From CAZUAQ01 sp964618455 (lineage in GTDB: Bacteria > Planctomycetota > Phycisphaerae > UBA1845 > PWPN01): a stretch of 64,000 bases of DNA. Made by a program: the position numbers and the translations under genes. The stretch is taken from positions 62,001-126,000 of the forward strand of contig CAZUAQ010000007.1 of assembly GCA_964618455.1 (NCBI GenBank), in the 5' to 3' direction. Positions 1-7,583 of the stretch are shown piece by piece. Below the pieces are notes generated by a model. The model was not told where the DNA came from. It searched no databases and saw only the letters and a program-made list of their open reading frames with translations. Each line of letters starts with the position of its first letter. The stretch's first letter is position 1.

Positions 1-797
1 GCCACGTGCTCCACCGAGATGTGCTGCAACGGCTTGAGATAGATCGTCGACAGGATGCCCCGCTCCATCGGGATGAGGTGGGGCGTGAAGATCACCTGGG
101 CGCGCTCGCGCCGTGTGAACTGCTCGAGTGTGCGCTCGATCTCGACCATGTGCCGGTGCTCGCCGATCTTGTACGCCTCGAAGTTCTCGTTCCGTTCGGG
201 ATAGTGGTGGGCCTGCGTCGGCGAACGTCCCGCGCCGCTGACGCCGCTGGCCGAGTCCACGATGATGTCCCGCGGATCGATCAATCCTTCGCGCAGCAGG
301 GGCACGATCCCCAGCGCCGCCGACGTCGGGTAACACCCGGGATTGGCGACCAGGCTGGCAGAGGCGATATCCTCGCGGAAGAGTTCCGGAATGCCGTATG
401 CCGCCTTCTCGAGGTTGGCCAGATCGGTGTGATCCTTGTTGTACCACTGCTTGTAATCGGCGGGCTCCTTGAGTCGGTAATCGGCGGAGAAGTCGATCAC
501 CTTCAGCCCCGCCTTGAGCAGTGCGGGCGCCATGTCCATGGCCAGGTTGTTCGGCAGGCACAGGAAGACCACGTCGGCCCGACCGGCGAGGGCTTCCGGT
601 TCGATCGGCTCGCACGTAGCATCGAGGCGATGCGTGAACTCGGGAAAGATCTCATCGATGCGCGGCTGCGGGTCGCGCCGCGAGCACAGCGCGACGATCT
701 CGGCGCGGGGATGCCGCAACAGCCAGCGCAAGGCTTCCCGGGATGTGTACGCGGTGGCGCCGATGATGGCGACACGGATGTTGGATTCGCCACTCAT
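1..797 (-). CDS. argC: N-acetyl-gamma-glutamyl-phosphate reductase, 3' end cut by window edge
   Basis: ArgC reduces N-acetylglutamyl phosphate to the semialdehyde, using NADPH, in cytosolic arginine synthesis. The minus-strand frame is open from an ATG at 797 to the window edge, giving about 265 N-terminal residues. The N-terminus carries a Rossmann turn (VAIIGATAYTSRE), and the catalytic cysteine lies in VANPGCYPTSAALG; an HHYPERNENFEAYKIGEHRH stretch follows, as in the family. The turn reads GATAYT rather than the more usual GASGYTG. The C-terminus lies outside the window. The next gene upstream, rpsI, is separated from it by a strong terminator, so argC probably has its own promoter in the 46 bp between start and terminator or just beyond. 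The call is secure. Confidence 0.95.
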   Translation of the reverse strand, partial: MSGESNIRVAIIGATAYTSREALRWLLRHPRAEIVALCSRRDPQPRIDEIFPEFTHRLDATCEPIEPEALAGRADVVFLCLPNNLAMDMAPALLKAGLKVIDFSADYRLKEPADYKQWYNKDHTDLANLEKAAYGIPELFREDIASASLVANPGCYPTSAALGIVPLLREGLIDPRDIIVDSASGVSGAGRSPTQAHHYPERNENFEAYKIGEHRHMVEIERTLEQFTRRERAQVIFTPHLIPMERGILSTIYLKPLQHISVEHV

Positions 798-843
798 GTC
801 TTAGCGATCTCCAGGATCAGGACCGCTCAAAGGCGGAGGGGAC

Positions 844-878
844 AAAAAAACGACCCCGGCGTCACATCGCCGGGGTCG
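844..878 (-). terminator. Rho-independent terminator of the rplM-rpsI operon
   Basis: A perfect 11-bp stem (851-861 with 868-878, cgaccccggcg) closes a 6-nt loop. On the minus strand it is followed by a run of seven U (plus-strand A at 844-850). It lies 63 bp past the rpsI stop and just upstream of argC, so it should end rplM-rpsI transcription. Confidence 0.93.
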
Positions 879-940
879 TGGAGAAGACTCAGTCATCGAT
901 GGATCCCGAACGTGCAGGAGTCGGGATCAGCCCGCGATGT

Positions 941-1423
941 TTAACGCTTCGAGAACTGGAAGCTGCGACGCGCGCCGCGGCGACCGTACTTCTTGCGTTC
1001 CTTCATGCGGCTGTCACGCGTGAGATAACCGTGCTGGCGGAGCACATCGTCGTATTCGGCGTTGGCCAGCTTCAGCGCCCGGGCCACGCCGAGAACGATC
1101 GCCCCGGCCTGTCCAGTGATGCCACCACCGCTGACATTAACGAACACATCCACCTTGCCGAAGGTCTCGGTCGCTTTCAGTGGCGCTACGGCGTCGTTGC
1201 GGTCGCGCTCTTCCGAAAAATACTTGTCCAGGGGCTTCTTATTGACTTCGAACTTGCCCTCACCGGCGCGAAGCCGGACCCGGGCCACCGCCGACTTGCG
1301 ACGGCCGGTGCCCCAGAAGTAGTGCTTCTTGGGATCGGGCTCGGGAATCGTGGCGGACTTGCCTTCCGTCGGCGCCTCGGGGGCGGGCGGTGTCGGCGTT
1401 GCTGTCGTCTGCTCTTCACTCAC
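941..1423 (-). CDS. rpsI: 30S ribosomal protein S9 (uS9)
   Basis: This is a small-subunit ribosomal protein whose C-terminal tail reaches the P-site tRNA. The core reads GTGRRKSAVARVRL at its start and ends with the basic tail GRRGARRSFQFSKR, both diagnostic of S9. The protein has 160 residues, with an acidic and proline-rich N-terminal extension of about 33 residues ahead of the conserved core, longer than the usual roughly 130-residue S9. The start is GTG at 1423 with a GGAG about nine bases upstream. It lies 70 bp downstream of rplM, the classic L13-S9 pair, and is followed by the terminator at 844-878. Confidence 0.96.
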   Translation of the reverse strand: MSEEQTTATPTPPAPEAPTEGKSATIPEPDPKKHYFWGTGRRKSAVARVRLRAGEGKFEVNKKPLDKYFSEERDRNDAVAPLKATETFGKVDVFVNVSGGGITGQAGAIVLGVARALKLANAEYDDVLRQHGYLTRDSRMKERKKYGRRGARRSFQFSKR

Positions 1424-1493
1424 AATCTTGCTCCGAATATCACCTTACGATGTGCCGGCGTCTGATGAGGCCGACATCCATCTGGATCGCGAC

Positions 1494-1928
1494 TTACGCC
1501 TGGATCTCGACTTCCTGCGGCACCTGGGCCTGGTGGGGATGCTCCGGACCGGCATACACCTTCAGCCGCTTGAGCATCTGGCGCCCGAGCTTGTTCTTGG
1601 GCAGCATCCGCTTGACGGCAAATTCGATGACCCGTTCCGGATGGCGCTCCATCACCATGGCAATGGAATCCACCTTGCGACCGCTGGGATAGTACGAATA
1701 CCTGTCGTATTCCATCTGGTTAATCTTGTTGCCCGTCAGCTTCACCTTCTCGGCATTGACGACGACCACGAAGTCGCCCGTCAGCACATGGGGGGTGTAG
1801 GTGGGGCGGTGCTTGCCCATGAGGATCGTGGCGATCTGGGACGCCATGCGGCCGAGGACCTTGTCCTCCGCGTTGACGAGGCACCATTCGCCACCCACTT
1901 CCTCGGGCTTGGCCAGGGTCGATTTCAT
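1494..1928 (-). CDS. rplM: 50S ribosomal protein L13 (uL13)
   Basis: This large-subunit protein is an early assembly component. Characteristic segments are WCLVNAEDKVLGRMAS, YTPHVLTGDFVVVVNAEKV and AVKRMLPKNKLGRQMLKRL. The frame is open to an ATG at 1943, but the ATG at 1928 gives MKSTLAKPEEV, closer to the usual L13 N-terminus, so I chose it (144 residues). Neither start has a strong Shine-Dalgarno sequence. It is the first gene of the rplM-rpsI operon. Its promoter should lie in the 200 bp upstream (1944-2148), where L13 operons often carry regulation, though I could not identify a specific element. Confidence 0.95.
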   Translation of the reverse strand: MKSTLAKPEEVGGEWCLVNAEDKVLGRMASQIATILMGKHRPTYTPHVLTGDFVVVVNAEKVKLTGNKINQMEYDRYSYYPSGRKVDSIAMVMERHPERVIEFAVKRMLPKNKLGRQMLKRLKVYAGPEHPHQAQVPQEVEIQA

Positions 1929-2148
1929 TGAAGCGCTTCGCATCGTTGCACCCGCAGCATCATCGGACAGCCCCGCCGAAGCGGGAATCCGGGGTCATTT
2001 CCTTACCGTAAAACGAGCCCCTTAGTTTAGCGAATCTTCAAAAAGCGTCAAGCGAAGCGGGGAGGGGAGCCTCGCCGGTCAGATCGTCCAGCCAGTGCCG
2101 GAGGAAAAGGCGCGTAAGTTGTTCCGGGGAAGAGGGTTAGGGGTTTCA

Positions 2149-2493
2149 TCAGCTGACGCTGGCCCCGGGCTCGACCTCCGCATCGGGCTGGAGCAGAATC
2201 ACCCGGGTGTGATCCGCGTTGCTGGCGGCCAGGAGCATGCCGTTGCTTTCCTCCCCGCGCATCTTGCGAGGTGCGAGATTGGCGACCACCACGATCAGCC
2301 GGCCGACCAGCGATTCCGGCGTGTAGTGCCCGCGTAGCCCGGCACAGATCTGCCGCTGCTCCGTCCCGAGATCGATCTTCAGCACAATGAGTTTGTCGGC
2401 GTTCGGATGGTCCTTCGCCTCGAGGATCCGGGCCACACGCAGATCGACCTTGGCAAAGTCGTCAAACACGATGGTGTCGGGAGTTTCACTCAT
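2149..2493 (-). CDS. Free-standing methionyl-tRNA synthetase C-terminal-like tRNA-binding protein
   Basis: A single OB-fold tRNA-binding domain of 114 residues, like the dimerisation domain at the end of MetRS or the CsaA/Arc1p-type modules. Conserved pieces are FAKVDLRVARILEAKDHPNADKL, the RQICAGLRGHY segment and VVVANLAPRKMRGEESNGM, ending in a hydrophobic strand. The start is ATG at 2493 with GAGGTG six bases upstream. No synthetase catalytic domain is adjacent, so it could act in trans on MetRS or as a general tRNA-binding or chaperone-like protein. The family is clear; the partner is inferred. Confidence 0.88.
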   Translation of the reverse strand: MSETPDTIVFDDFAKVDLRVARILEAKDHPNADKLIVLKIDLGTEQRQICAGLRGHYTPESLVGRLIVVVANLAPRKMRGEESNGMLLAASNADHTRVILLQPDAEVEPGASVS

Positions 2494-2805
2494 GATTTCA
2501 CCTCAAGGCGACGTTCCGGAATGGATGCCGATCATGGAATCCGGCAACGGGCATCTCAATGTAAATGGGCAACGAGCAATCGGCTCGGGCGAGGATCAGC
2601 GATGCCGGTTCATCCGCCCAATCCGTTCGCCTCTTTCAGCGTACGCGAGTCAGAAGTCTTCAGCAAGCCGAATGCACGTGGACGGCGGCATTCATCCTCT
2701 CATGAAATGTGTCTGACGGAATCAGGAAACAGTCTTTGATTCACCAGACTTGGCGTGTATAGTGCCGCCATATTTACGCCGAGTAGTACAGGAAAGGGAT
2801 TTCCA
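2494..2805. other. Divergent intergenic region
   Basis: This 312-bp gap lies between two divergent genes. I see no convincing ORF in it. It holds the candidate promoter at 2736-2763 for the SET gene and must also contain the promoter of the tRNA-binding protein gene. Confidence 0.6.
2736..2763 (+). promoter_or_regulatory. Sigma70-like promoter for the SET gene
   Basis: TTGATT (2736-2741), 16 bp, then TATAGT (2758-2763). It lies 43 bp upstream of the GTG start at 2806, a reasonable distance. Inferred from sequence only. Confidence 0.55.
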
Positions 2806-3120
2806 GTGAAAATCGAAGTAAGGCCCAGCCCCATTCACGGGCTTGGAGTATTCGCCAAGAAAACAATCGACAAGGACGAACGTATCGGTCGATATCTGGC
2901 GAATCGCACGCGACGCGACGGGACCTACGTGCTGTGGGTCGAGGAGGATGACGTGGGGCGCTGGTCGGGATACGACGGCTACGGCCGCTTACGCTACCTG
3001 AATCACAGCCGGTCCCCCAACAGCGAATTTGACGGATTGGAACTGTTCGCCATTCGGCCGATTCGCCGGGGCGAGGAAATCACGGTTCACTACGGCCTGG
3101 AATGGAAATCAGACGACTGA
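2806..3120 (+). CDS. Small SET-domain protein
   Basis: A minimal SET-domain protein of 104 residues. SET domains transfer methyl groups from S-adenosylmethionine to protein lysines. Visible motifs are PIHGLGVFAKKTI at the start (the usual HGxGxFA turn), YLNHSRSPNS (the conserved NHS cofactor and pseudoknot motif) and GEEITVHYGLEW (the EEIxxxYG motif). The GTG at 2806 is preferred because GGAAAGGGA lies seven bases upstream; the open frame runs further to 2755 without a good ribosome binding site. There are no pre-SET or post-SET domains and no post-SET cysteine cluster. It is monocistronic, with a gap of 77 bp before the next gene. The substrate is unknown. The family call is firm; activity is inferred. 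Confidence 0.88.
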   Translation: MKIEVRPSPIHGLGVFAKKTIDKDERIGRYLANRTRRDGTYVLWVEEDDVGRWSGYDGYGRLRYLNHSRSPNSEFDGLELFAIRPIRRGEEITVHYGLEWKSDD

Positions 3121-3197
3121 GCGTGTGAAGTTTCGCCTGTCCGCTCACTGTTCACCGCCTGCAACTGCTTCGCACGCGTCAAAAAGGAGAATTCACG

Positions 3198-4235
3198 TTG
3201 GCCAAGACATGGAAAGCCGGTGTCATCGGGTGCGGATCGATCTCGCAGGTGCTGCACATGGCGGGTTACCTGAAGACACCCGGTGTGGATCTGATTGCCG
3301 GGTGTGATCCCGCGCGGGCGCGCTGGAAAGAAGCGAAGAAAATCCAGCCCGACATCCGGACGTTCAGTGATCACCGCAAGATGCTGGCGGCGGAAGAGTT
3401 CGACGTCGTATCGGTATGCTCGCCGAACAAGTTCCACGCCGAGCACGCCATCGCCGCGCTGGACGCCGGCGCGAATGTCCTGCTCGAAAAGCCGGTGGCC
3501 CTGAGCATGAAAGAAGTCCGGGACATCAAGGCGGCGGTGAAGCGCAACAAGAAGACCCTCATCGTGGGCTTCTCCCAGCGCTTCAACCGCGGCAATCGAA
3601 AGATGCGTGACCTGATCCAGAGGGGCGCCATCGGCGAGCCGTTCATGTTTCGCGCCCGCTTCGCCCACGCCGGCCCGCTGCCCGGTTGGGCCAAGAGCGA
3701 CTGGTTCTACAAGAAGAAACTCGCCGGCGGCGGGGCGATGCTCGACATGGGCATCCACGCCATCGACCAGGCCATCTGGCACATCGGCAAGATCAAGAGC
3801 GTGCAGGCCAAGGCCGATACCCTCCGCAAGAAGATTGAAGTGGACGATAACGCGCTGCTCCTGCTCGAGTACGCCTCGGGCAAGACGCTCGGATACATCG
3901 AAATCGGCTGGACCAGCCCCGCCGGGTTTACCGGGTACGATGTGATGGGTGACGAGGGCTGGATCCACATCGACTACGCCGGCGAACTGGTGCTGACCAC
4001 CGGCAAGATCACGCCCGACACCAAGGCCAAGCACAAGCTCAAGCGCCGCGTCGTGGACAAGGATCCGATCGCCGGCGGCTGGCGAAACGAGGTCACCGAG
4101 GTGGTCAGGGCCATGAAGAAGGGCGACGATCTCGGCATCTCGATCGACGTGGGCGGCGCGGCACTGCAGGTCGCGCTGGCGGCGTACCAGTCGTCGAAGA
4201 CAGGCAAGCGCGTGACCGTCTCGAGCGTGAAGTAA
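3198..4235 (+). CDS. Gfo/Idh/MocA family oxidoreductase
   Basis: A cytosolic NAD(P)-dependent sugar or inositol dehydrogenase-like protein of 345 residues. The Rossmann motif is VIGCGSISQVLHMAGYL near residue 10, the family signature EKPVALSMKEV lies near residue 98, and the C-terminal half carries GGGAMLDMGIHAIDQAIW, which holds the expected catalytic histidine. The start is TTG at 3198, with AAGGAGA ten bases upstream; no ATG fits. There is no signal peptide, unlike the second family member at 49012-50394. The substrate cannot be read from sequence. The downstream CPBP gene is 62 bp away, so co-transcription is possible. Confidence 0.9.
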   Translation: MAKTWKAGVIGCGSISQVLHMAGYLKTPGVDLIAGCDPARARWKEAKKIQPDIRTFSDHRKMLAAEEFDVVSVCSPNKFHAEHAIAALDAGANVLLEKPVALSMKEVRDIKAAVKRNKKTLIVGFSQRFNRGNRKMRDLIQRGAIGEPFMFRARFAHAGPLPGWAKSDWFYKKKLAGGGAMLDMGIHAIDQAIWHIGKIKSVQAKADTLRKKIEVDDNALLLLEYASGKTLGYIEIGWTSPAGFTGYDVMGDEGWIHIDYAGELVLTTGKITPDTKAKHKLKRRVVDKDPIAGGWRNEVTEVVRAMKKGDDLGISIDVGGAALQVALAAYQSSKTGKRVTVSSVK

Positions 4236-4297
4236 CGACCCAACACGGGCAAACGCCGATCGCGGTACGAACCGGCGGACAACGGGAGTGGATACAC

Positions 4298-5197
4298 ATG
4301 CAGGATACGCCTCCACCATCGGATTCACCGCCACCGTCGGAGACGCCCGACAACTCGACCCCTGATTCATCTGATTCCCAGGACTCAACCGCCTCGCGTC
4401 CTTCACGAGGCCTTCTTCCCGAACCGGAACTTGTCCGCCAATGGGGCGAAACGCGCCCGGACATTGTCTTCATGGCGCCGTACCTCGCGTATCTCGCCTT
4501 GATGACGGTGCAGATGTTCGTACCCCCGGCATACGTCTCCTGGGCGTTGGCGTTGAAGGGAATCGGGGGTCTCGTCGTTTTCGCCTGGTTCTGCCGCTTC
4601 TATCCGCCGCTGGGCAAGCCGCACGTGGGCATCGCGGTCGTGGCGGGGATCCTGGCCGCTGCCGGTTGGGTGGCGGGGCAGCACTTCTTCAACGGCGTCG
4701 AGGTCATGGGTGAAAATCTCGGCGACCGCTTCCTGCTGTTCCCGGGCCGGCTGAACCCCAACCCGCCGTCGCCGGTTGAGGTCTACGGACTGGGCACGCT
4801 CTCCTGGGTGTCGGAGGTCACGCTGCGTTTGGCGGTGACGACGATTACCGTCCCGATCGTGGAAGAGCTGTTCTGGCGGGGCTTCCTGCTGCGGGCCCTG
4901 ATCGACTGGGACCGCTTCGAGCGCATCCCGCTGGGCACCTTCACCTGGTTCTCGTTCATCGGCACGTCGCTGATCTCCATCGTCCAGCACCCCGACAACT
5001 GGGTGGTGAGCGTCTTCTGCTGGATGGGCTTCAACCTGCTGATGTACTGGACCCGGAGCGTGACCTGCCTGATGATCACGCATGGCGTCACCAATCTCGT
5101 GCTTTACAGCTACGTCCTCATCGCCGGCGATTGGCAGTTCTGGTACCAGCCGAGCGCGGAAGACCTCGAAGCCATGACCAAGGCGGCGGGGGGGTGA
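4298..5197 (+). CDS. CPBP family intramembrane metalloprotease, possibly PEP-CTERM-associated
   Basis: An integral membrane protein of 299 residues with a proline- and serine-rich cytosolic head (about 45 residues) and roughly seven hydrophobic segments. The three CPBP (Abi/CAAX protease-like) motifs are present: VEELFWRGFLLR, a histidine in SIVQHP, and ITHGVTNLVL near the C-terminus. These coordinate metal in the Rce1-like fold. Some members, called CAAX prenyl protease-related, accompany the exosortase/PEP-CTERM system. Three PEP-CTERM proteins are encoded in this window, so that role is plausible, but no exosortase is visible here. The ATG at 4298 follows GGGAG at nine bases. Confidence 0.82.
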   Translation: MQDTPPPSDSPPPSETPDNSTPDSSDSQDSTASRPSRGLLPEPELVRQWGETRPDIVFMAPYLAYLALMTVQMFVPPAYVSWALALKGIGGLVVFAWFCRFYPPLGKPHVGIAVVAGILAAAGWVAGQHFFNGVEVMGENLGDRFLLFPGRLNPNPPSPVEVYGLGTLSWVSEVTLRLAVTTITVPIVEELFWRGFLLRALIDWDRFERIPLGTFTWFSFIGTSLISIVQHPDNWVVSVFCWMGFNLLMYWTRSVTCLMITHGVTNLVLYSYVLIAGDWQFWYQPSAEDLEAMTKAAGG

Positions 5198-5493
5198 ACG
5201 CGTCTGCGACAATTGTCTTGGGATAAACCCGCGTATCAAAGCAAGCAGATATACAACATACGAAGACTGATGAACCGTGCCTGAATTCAGGCGGTACTGC
5301 GCCCGTGAGGAAGCGGATGCCGTAAATGAATATACACTGCGAGATGATTCGTACCCAAGGAGGGAGCCTGACGTGCGCCGGAAGGATTCATGGATACGTG
5401 CCTTTTTCCTGTTCTCCCCTCCCTCACGGTCGGGGTACTGACTGAAAGTGCGGAACCGAACCCGGGGCTTCGCTTGCTTTGCCTTGGTGAACT
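5198..5493. other. Intergenic region between convergent genes
   Basis: 296 bp between the convergent CPBP and upp genes. I see no hairpin with a T-run and no plausible coding frame. Confidence 0.5.
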
Positions 5494-6129
5494 TCACTCC
5501 GTCCCGAAGATGCGGTCGCCCGCATCGCCGAGGCCGGGCACGATATACCCCTGTTCGTTGAGATGGGAATCGACTGCCGCCGTGTAGATCACGATGTCGG
5601 GATGCGACGCGTGCACGCGTTCGATGCCCTCGGGGGCGGCTACGAGACAGAGCAGGCGGATACGATCCGTACCGGTGGCCTTGATGGCGTCGATCGCCGC
5701 CACGCTGGATCCGCCGGTCGCCAGCATCGGGTCGATCAGAATCACTTCACTCTCGCCCGTGCTGGGTGGCAGTTTGTTGTAGTAGACTACCGGCTCGAGC
5801 GATTCCTCGTTGCGGTAGATGCCGACGTGCCCGACCCGCGCCTGCGGGATCAGCCGCAGAATGCCGTCCGCCATGCCGAGCCCGGCCCGCAGAATCGGCG
5901 CCAGCACGATCTCGTTCTTCAGCACCGCCCCCTCGGCCTTGCCCACCGGCGTCTGCACCTCCACCGGCCGCGTCGGCCGGTCCCGCGTGATCTCGAACGC
6001 CATCAGCATGGCGATTTCCCCGAGCAGCCGGCGAAACTCCTCCGGGCTGGTTCCCCGATCCCGCGCGTGCGTCAGCTTCTGCTGCACCAGCGGGTGATCG
6101 ATCACGCGAAGATTGTCGTTCAATGGCAA
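5494..6129 (-). CDS. upp: Uracil phosphoribosyltransferase
   Basis: Converts uracil and PRPP to UMP in pyrimidine salvage. The 211-residue length matches the family. Visible are the N-terminal DHPLVQQKLTHARD, the ILRAGLGMADGIL segment, the PRPP-binding loop VILIDPMLATGGSSVAAID, and the uracil-binding C-terminus YIVPGLGDAGDRIFGT. The start is TTG at 6129 with GGAG eight bases upstream on the minus strand. It stands alone; the gene upstream on the same strand (acyl carrier protein) ends 110 bp away, so read-through is possible but not required. Confidence 0.96.
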   Translation of the reverse strand: MPLNDNLRVIDHPLVQQKLTHARDRGTSPEEFRRLLGEIAMLMAFEITRDRPTRPVEVQTPVGKAEGAVLKNEIVLAPILRAGLGMADGILRLIPQARVGHVGIYRNEESLEPVVYYNKLPPSTGESEVILIDPMLATGGSSVAAIDAIKATGTDRIRLLCLVAAPEGIERVHASHPDIVIYTAAVDSHLNEQGYIVPGLGDAGDRIFGTE

Positions 6130-6239
6130 GGTTCATCTCCATCCAGAAGCCAAGGCGGATATCCCACTATACAGGCAGTCCGCCGAGCCTAGTAGTGTGG
6201 GTGCAGCCCGTTTTGGGTTGGATAGCTTCCGGGGGAGAC

Positions 6240-6626
6240 TCAGCCGCTCTGCTCTGCGAGAGAAGCTTCGACCAGACGGGCGATGTTCTCGACCGTGAAG
6301 AGCGAGATCACGCGGTCCGGCGTGGGATCATCATCGAATCGCTCGTCGTCAAGGAAGGGGTACCGGTTCTTGAACTTCGCGACCGCCTTTGGAGTGAAAC
6401 GTCCATCCTCCTGAGTGGGGAATTCTTCAGGGCTGGCGAGCTTCTGCAGTCCGGCATCGATCCCGAAGTGTTTCTTGCAGTGGAACGACAACTCCAGGAA
6501 ATCAATCGACTCGCCTCCGAGGTCTTCGCGAAATCGCGCGTCCGGTGTGATCTCTTCCGGCTCCAGCGCGAGCACTTCCGCCACGATCCCTTCCACGTCC
6601 TTGAGAATCGTTTCAAAGTCCTTCAT
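6240..6626 (-). CDS. Acyl carrier protein, non-canonical ESI phosphopantetheine motif
   Basis: A phosphopantetheine-binding protein of 128 residues, longer than the roughly 80-residue fatty-acid ACP. The attachment serine lies in EDLGGESIDFLELSF, where the canonical DSL reads ESI. This variant belongs to a separate group of stand-alone carriers with an insertion between helices II and III; here the insertion is LQKLASPEEF...PYPFLDDERF-like and acidic. The C-terminal helix is SLFTVENIARLVEASL. The ATG at 6626 is chosen over upstream in-frame codons because of AAAGGAA nine bases before it. It starts 22 bp after the recombinase stop, so the two genes are probably one transcript. No ketosynthase or acyltransferase is nearby, so what it carries is unknown. 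Confidence 0.88.
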   Translation of the reverse strand: MKDFETILKDVEGIVAEVLALEPEEITPDARFREDLGGESIDFLELSFHCKKHFGIDAGLQKLASPEEFPTQEDGRFTPKAVAKFKNRYPFLDDERFDDDPTPDRVISLFTVENIARLVEASLAEQSG

Positions 6627-6648
6627 GCGATTGTTCCTTTCCAAGGGG

Positions 6649-7308
6649 TTATTCTCGGAGTTCCTTGCCCGGCACGCATTCCGCCAGGTGTTCGTACGAT
6701 TCATCCACGAGCTGCGCGTAAACACTGGTAATGATCGGGTGCGCATGACCGAGTTGTCGCTGCAGGAAGAGCAGGTTTCCGCCGGTGTTCTTGTACGCCA
6801 GATAGCCGTAAGTATGTCGAAGAAGCTGAACGCTCGCGCGGTCGCCCAGCCCGGCGGCGGAGAGGATACGCTTCACGCGCCGGTACAGCCCCGTACGCTG
6901 GTACGGTTGACGCTTCTCGCTGAACGCCAGCGGCTGGCTCATGTCCTCCGGTGAGATCTCCTCCGGAAGAAAACGCGGCCGAACCTCGACGACGAAGCGA
7001 CGGATCAGATCGCTGAGCACGGTCGGCACATGCACGCGCCGTCCGGCGTCACTGCCATGGGCTCCGACGACGAATACAGAGTCGTTTTGCTTGATCACCG
7101 TATCCACGAGGCGAAGCCGGCAGAACTCGGACGTCCGCAGACCCGAATACAGGAGCGCGAGGATGATCAGCCGATCCAACTCCGCCGCGTCCGATGCTCG
7201 TCCGGAAGCAGATCGGGCGGCCTGACTGCTGAGGTGCTGCAGCAGGCGCTTCACTTCATCGTCCGAGAGAAACATCTCCCGCGTAATTTCCCATGGCAAC
7301 CTTGTCAT
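6649..7308 (-). CDS. Minimal tyrosine recombinase (catalytic domain only)
   Basis: A phage-integrase-fold protein of 219 residues with only the catalytic domain; the N-terminal core-binding (SAM-like) domain is missing. Box I arginine is R58 in YSGLRTSEFCRLRL. Box II reads QLLRHTYGYLAY, so the first residue of the HxxR pair is Q161 with R164 intact. The third element is LGHAHP (H188) and the nucleophile is Y197 in SVYAQL. The usual beta-hairpin lysine is not evident. The reading frame is intact. It sits just behind a near-consensus promoter and leads into the acyl carrier gene. It may be an active DNA-cleaving enzyme with altered chemistry, a domesticated DNA-binding protein, or a decayed integrase. 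No att repeats are evident beside it. Confidence 0.85.
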   Translation of the reverse strand: MTRLPWEITREMFLSDDEVKRLLQHLSSQAARSASGRASDAAELDRLIILALLYSGLRTSEFCRLRLVDTVIKQNDSVFVVGAHGSDAGRRVHVPTVLSDLIRRFVVEVRPRFLPEEISPEDMSQPLAFSEKRQPYQRTGLYRRVKRILSAAGLGDRASVQLLRHTYGYLAYKNTGGNLLFLQRQLGHAHPIITSVYAQLVDESYEHLAECVPGKELRE

Positions 7309-7366
7309 GCATCAAGTCCAATCGTTAATGATGCAATTATTATAGGCAGCATTATCAATCAGTCAA
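7308..7366 (-). promoter_or_regulatory. Strong promoter with inverted repeat at the recombinase start
   Basis: On the minus strand TTGACT (7361-7366), 16 bp, then a perfect TATAAT (7339-7344). Between the -10 box and the start codon is a perfect 7-bp inverted repeat, TGCATCA (7308-7314) and TGATGCA (7329-7335), spaced 14 bp. It would cover the transcription start and fits an operator, perhaps for autoregulation. Confidence 0.7.
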
Positions 7367-7498
7367 GATGTATTTACGGAATTATGGGGGTTGTCCAGTG
7401 GAGACCTAGCCCTCTCAGTGCCCCAAGTAGTGCCCGGGGGGCCTAGCGAGAGATCCTCCAGGAGTCATTTCGAGTGTATTGATCCGCTGAGATGACAT

Positions 7499-7535
7499 GA
7501 AAAGAGCCGCCCCTGGGTAGAGACGGCTCTTCGTT
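7499..7535 (-). terminator. Hairpin terminator after the PEP-CTERM gene
   Basis: An 8-bp stem (7503-7510 with 7525-7532, aagagccg) closes a 14-nt loop, followed on the minus strand by a short U-run. It lies about 50 bp beyond the PEP-CTERM stop at 7584. T-rich sequence also follows on the plus strand, so it may work in both directions. Confidence 0.6.
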
Positions 7536-7583
7536 TTCGCCACTATTTGAGGATGATCTCAGATGATCGATGCAACCCAGGCT

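Noticed and set aside
3090..4406. Long 438-codon minus-strand frame opposite the Gfo/Idh gene
   Set aside because: Shadow of the plus-strand gene, which has clear family motifs; the minus frame is His/Arg-rich with no domain.
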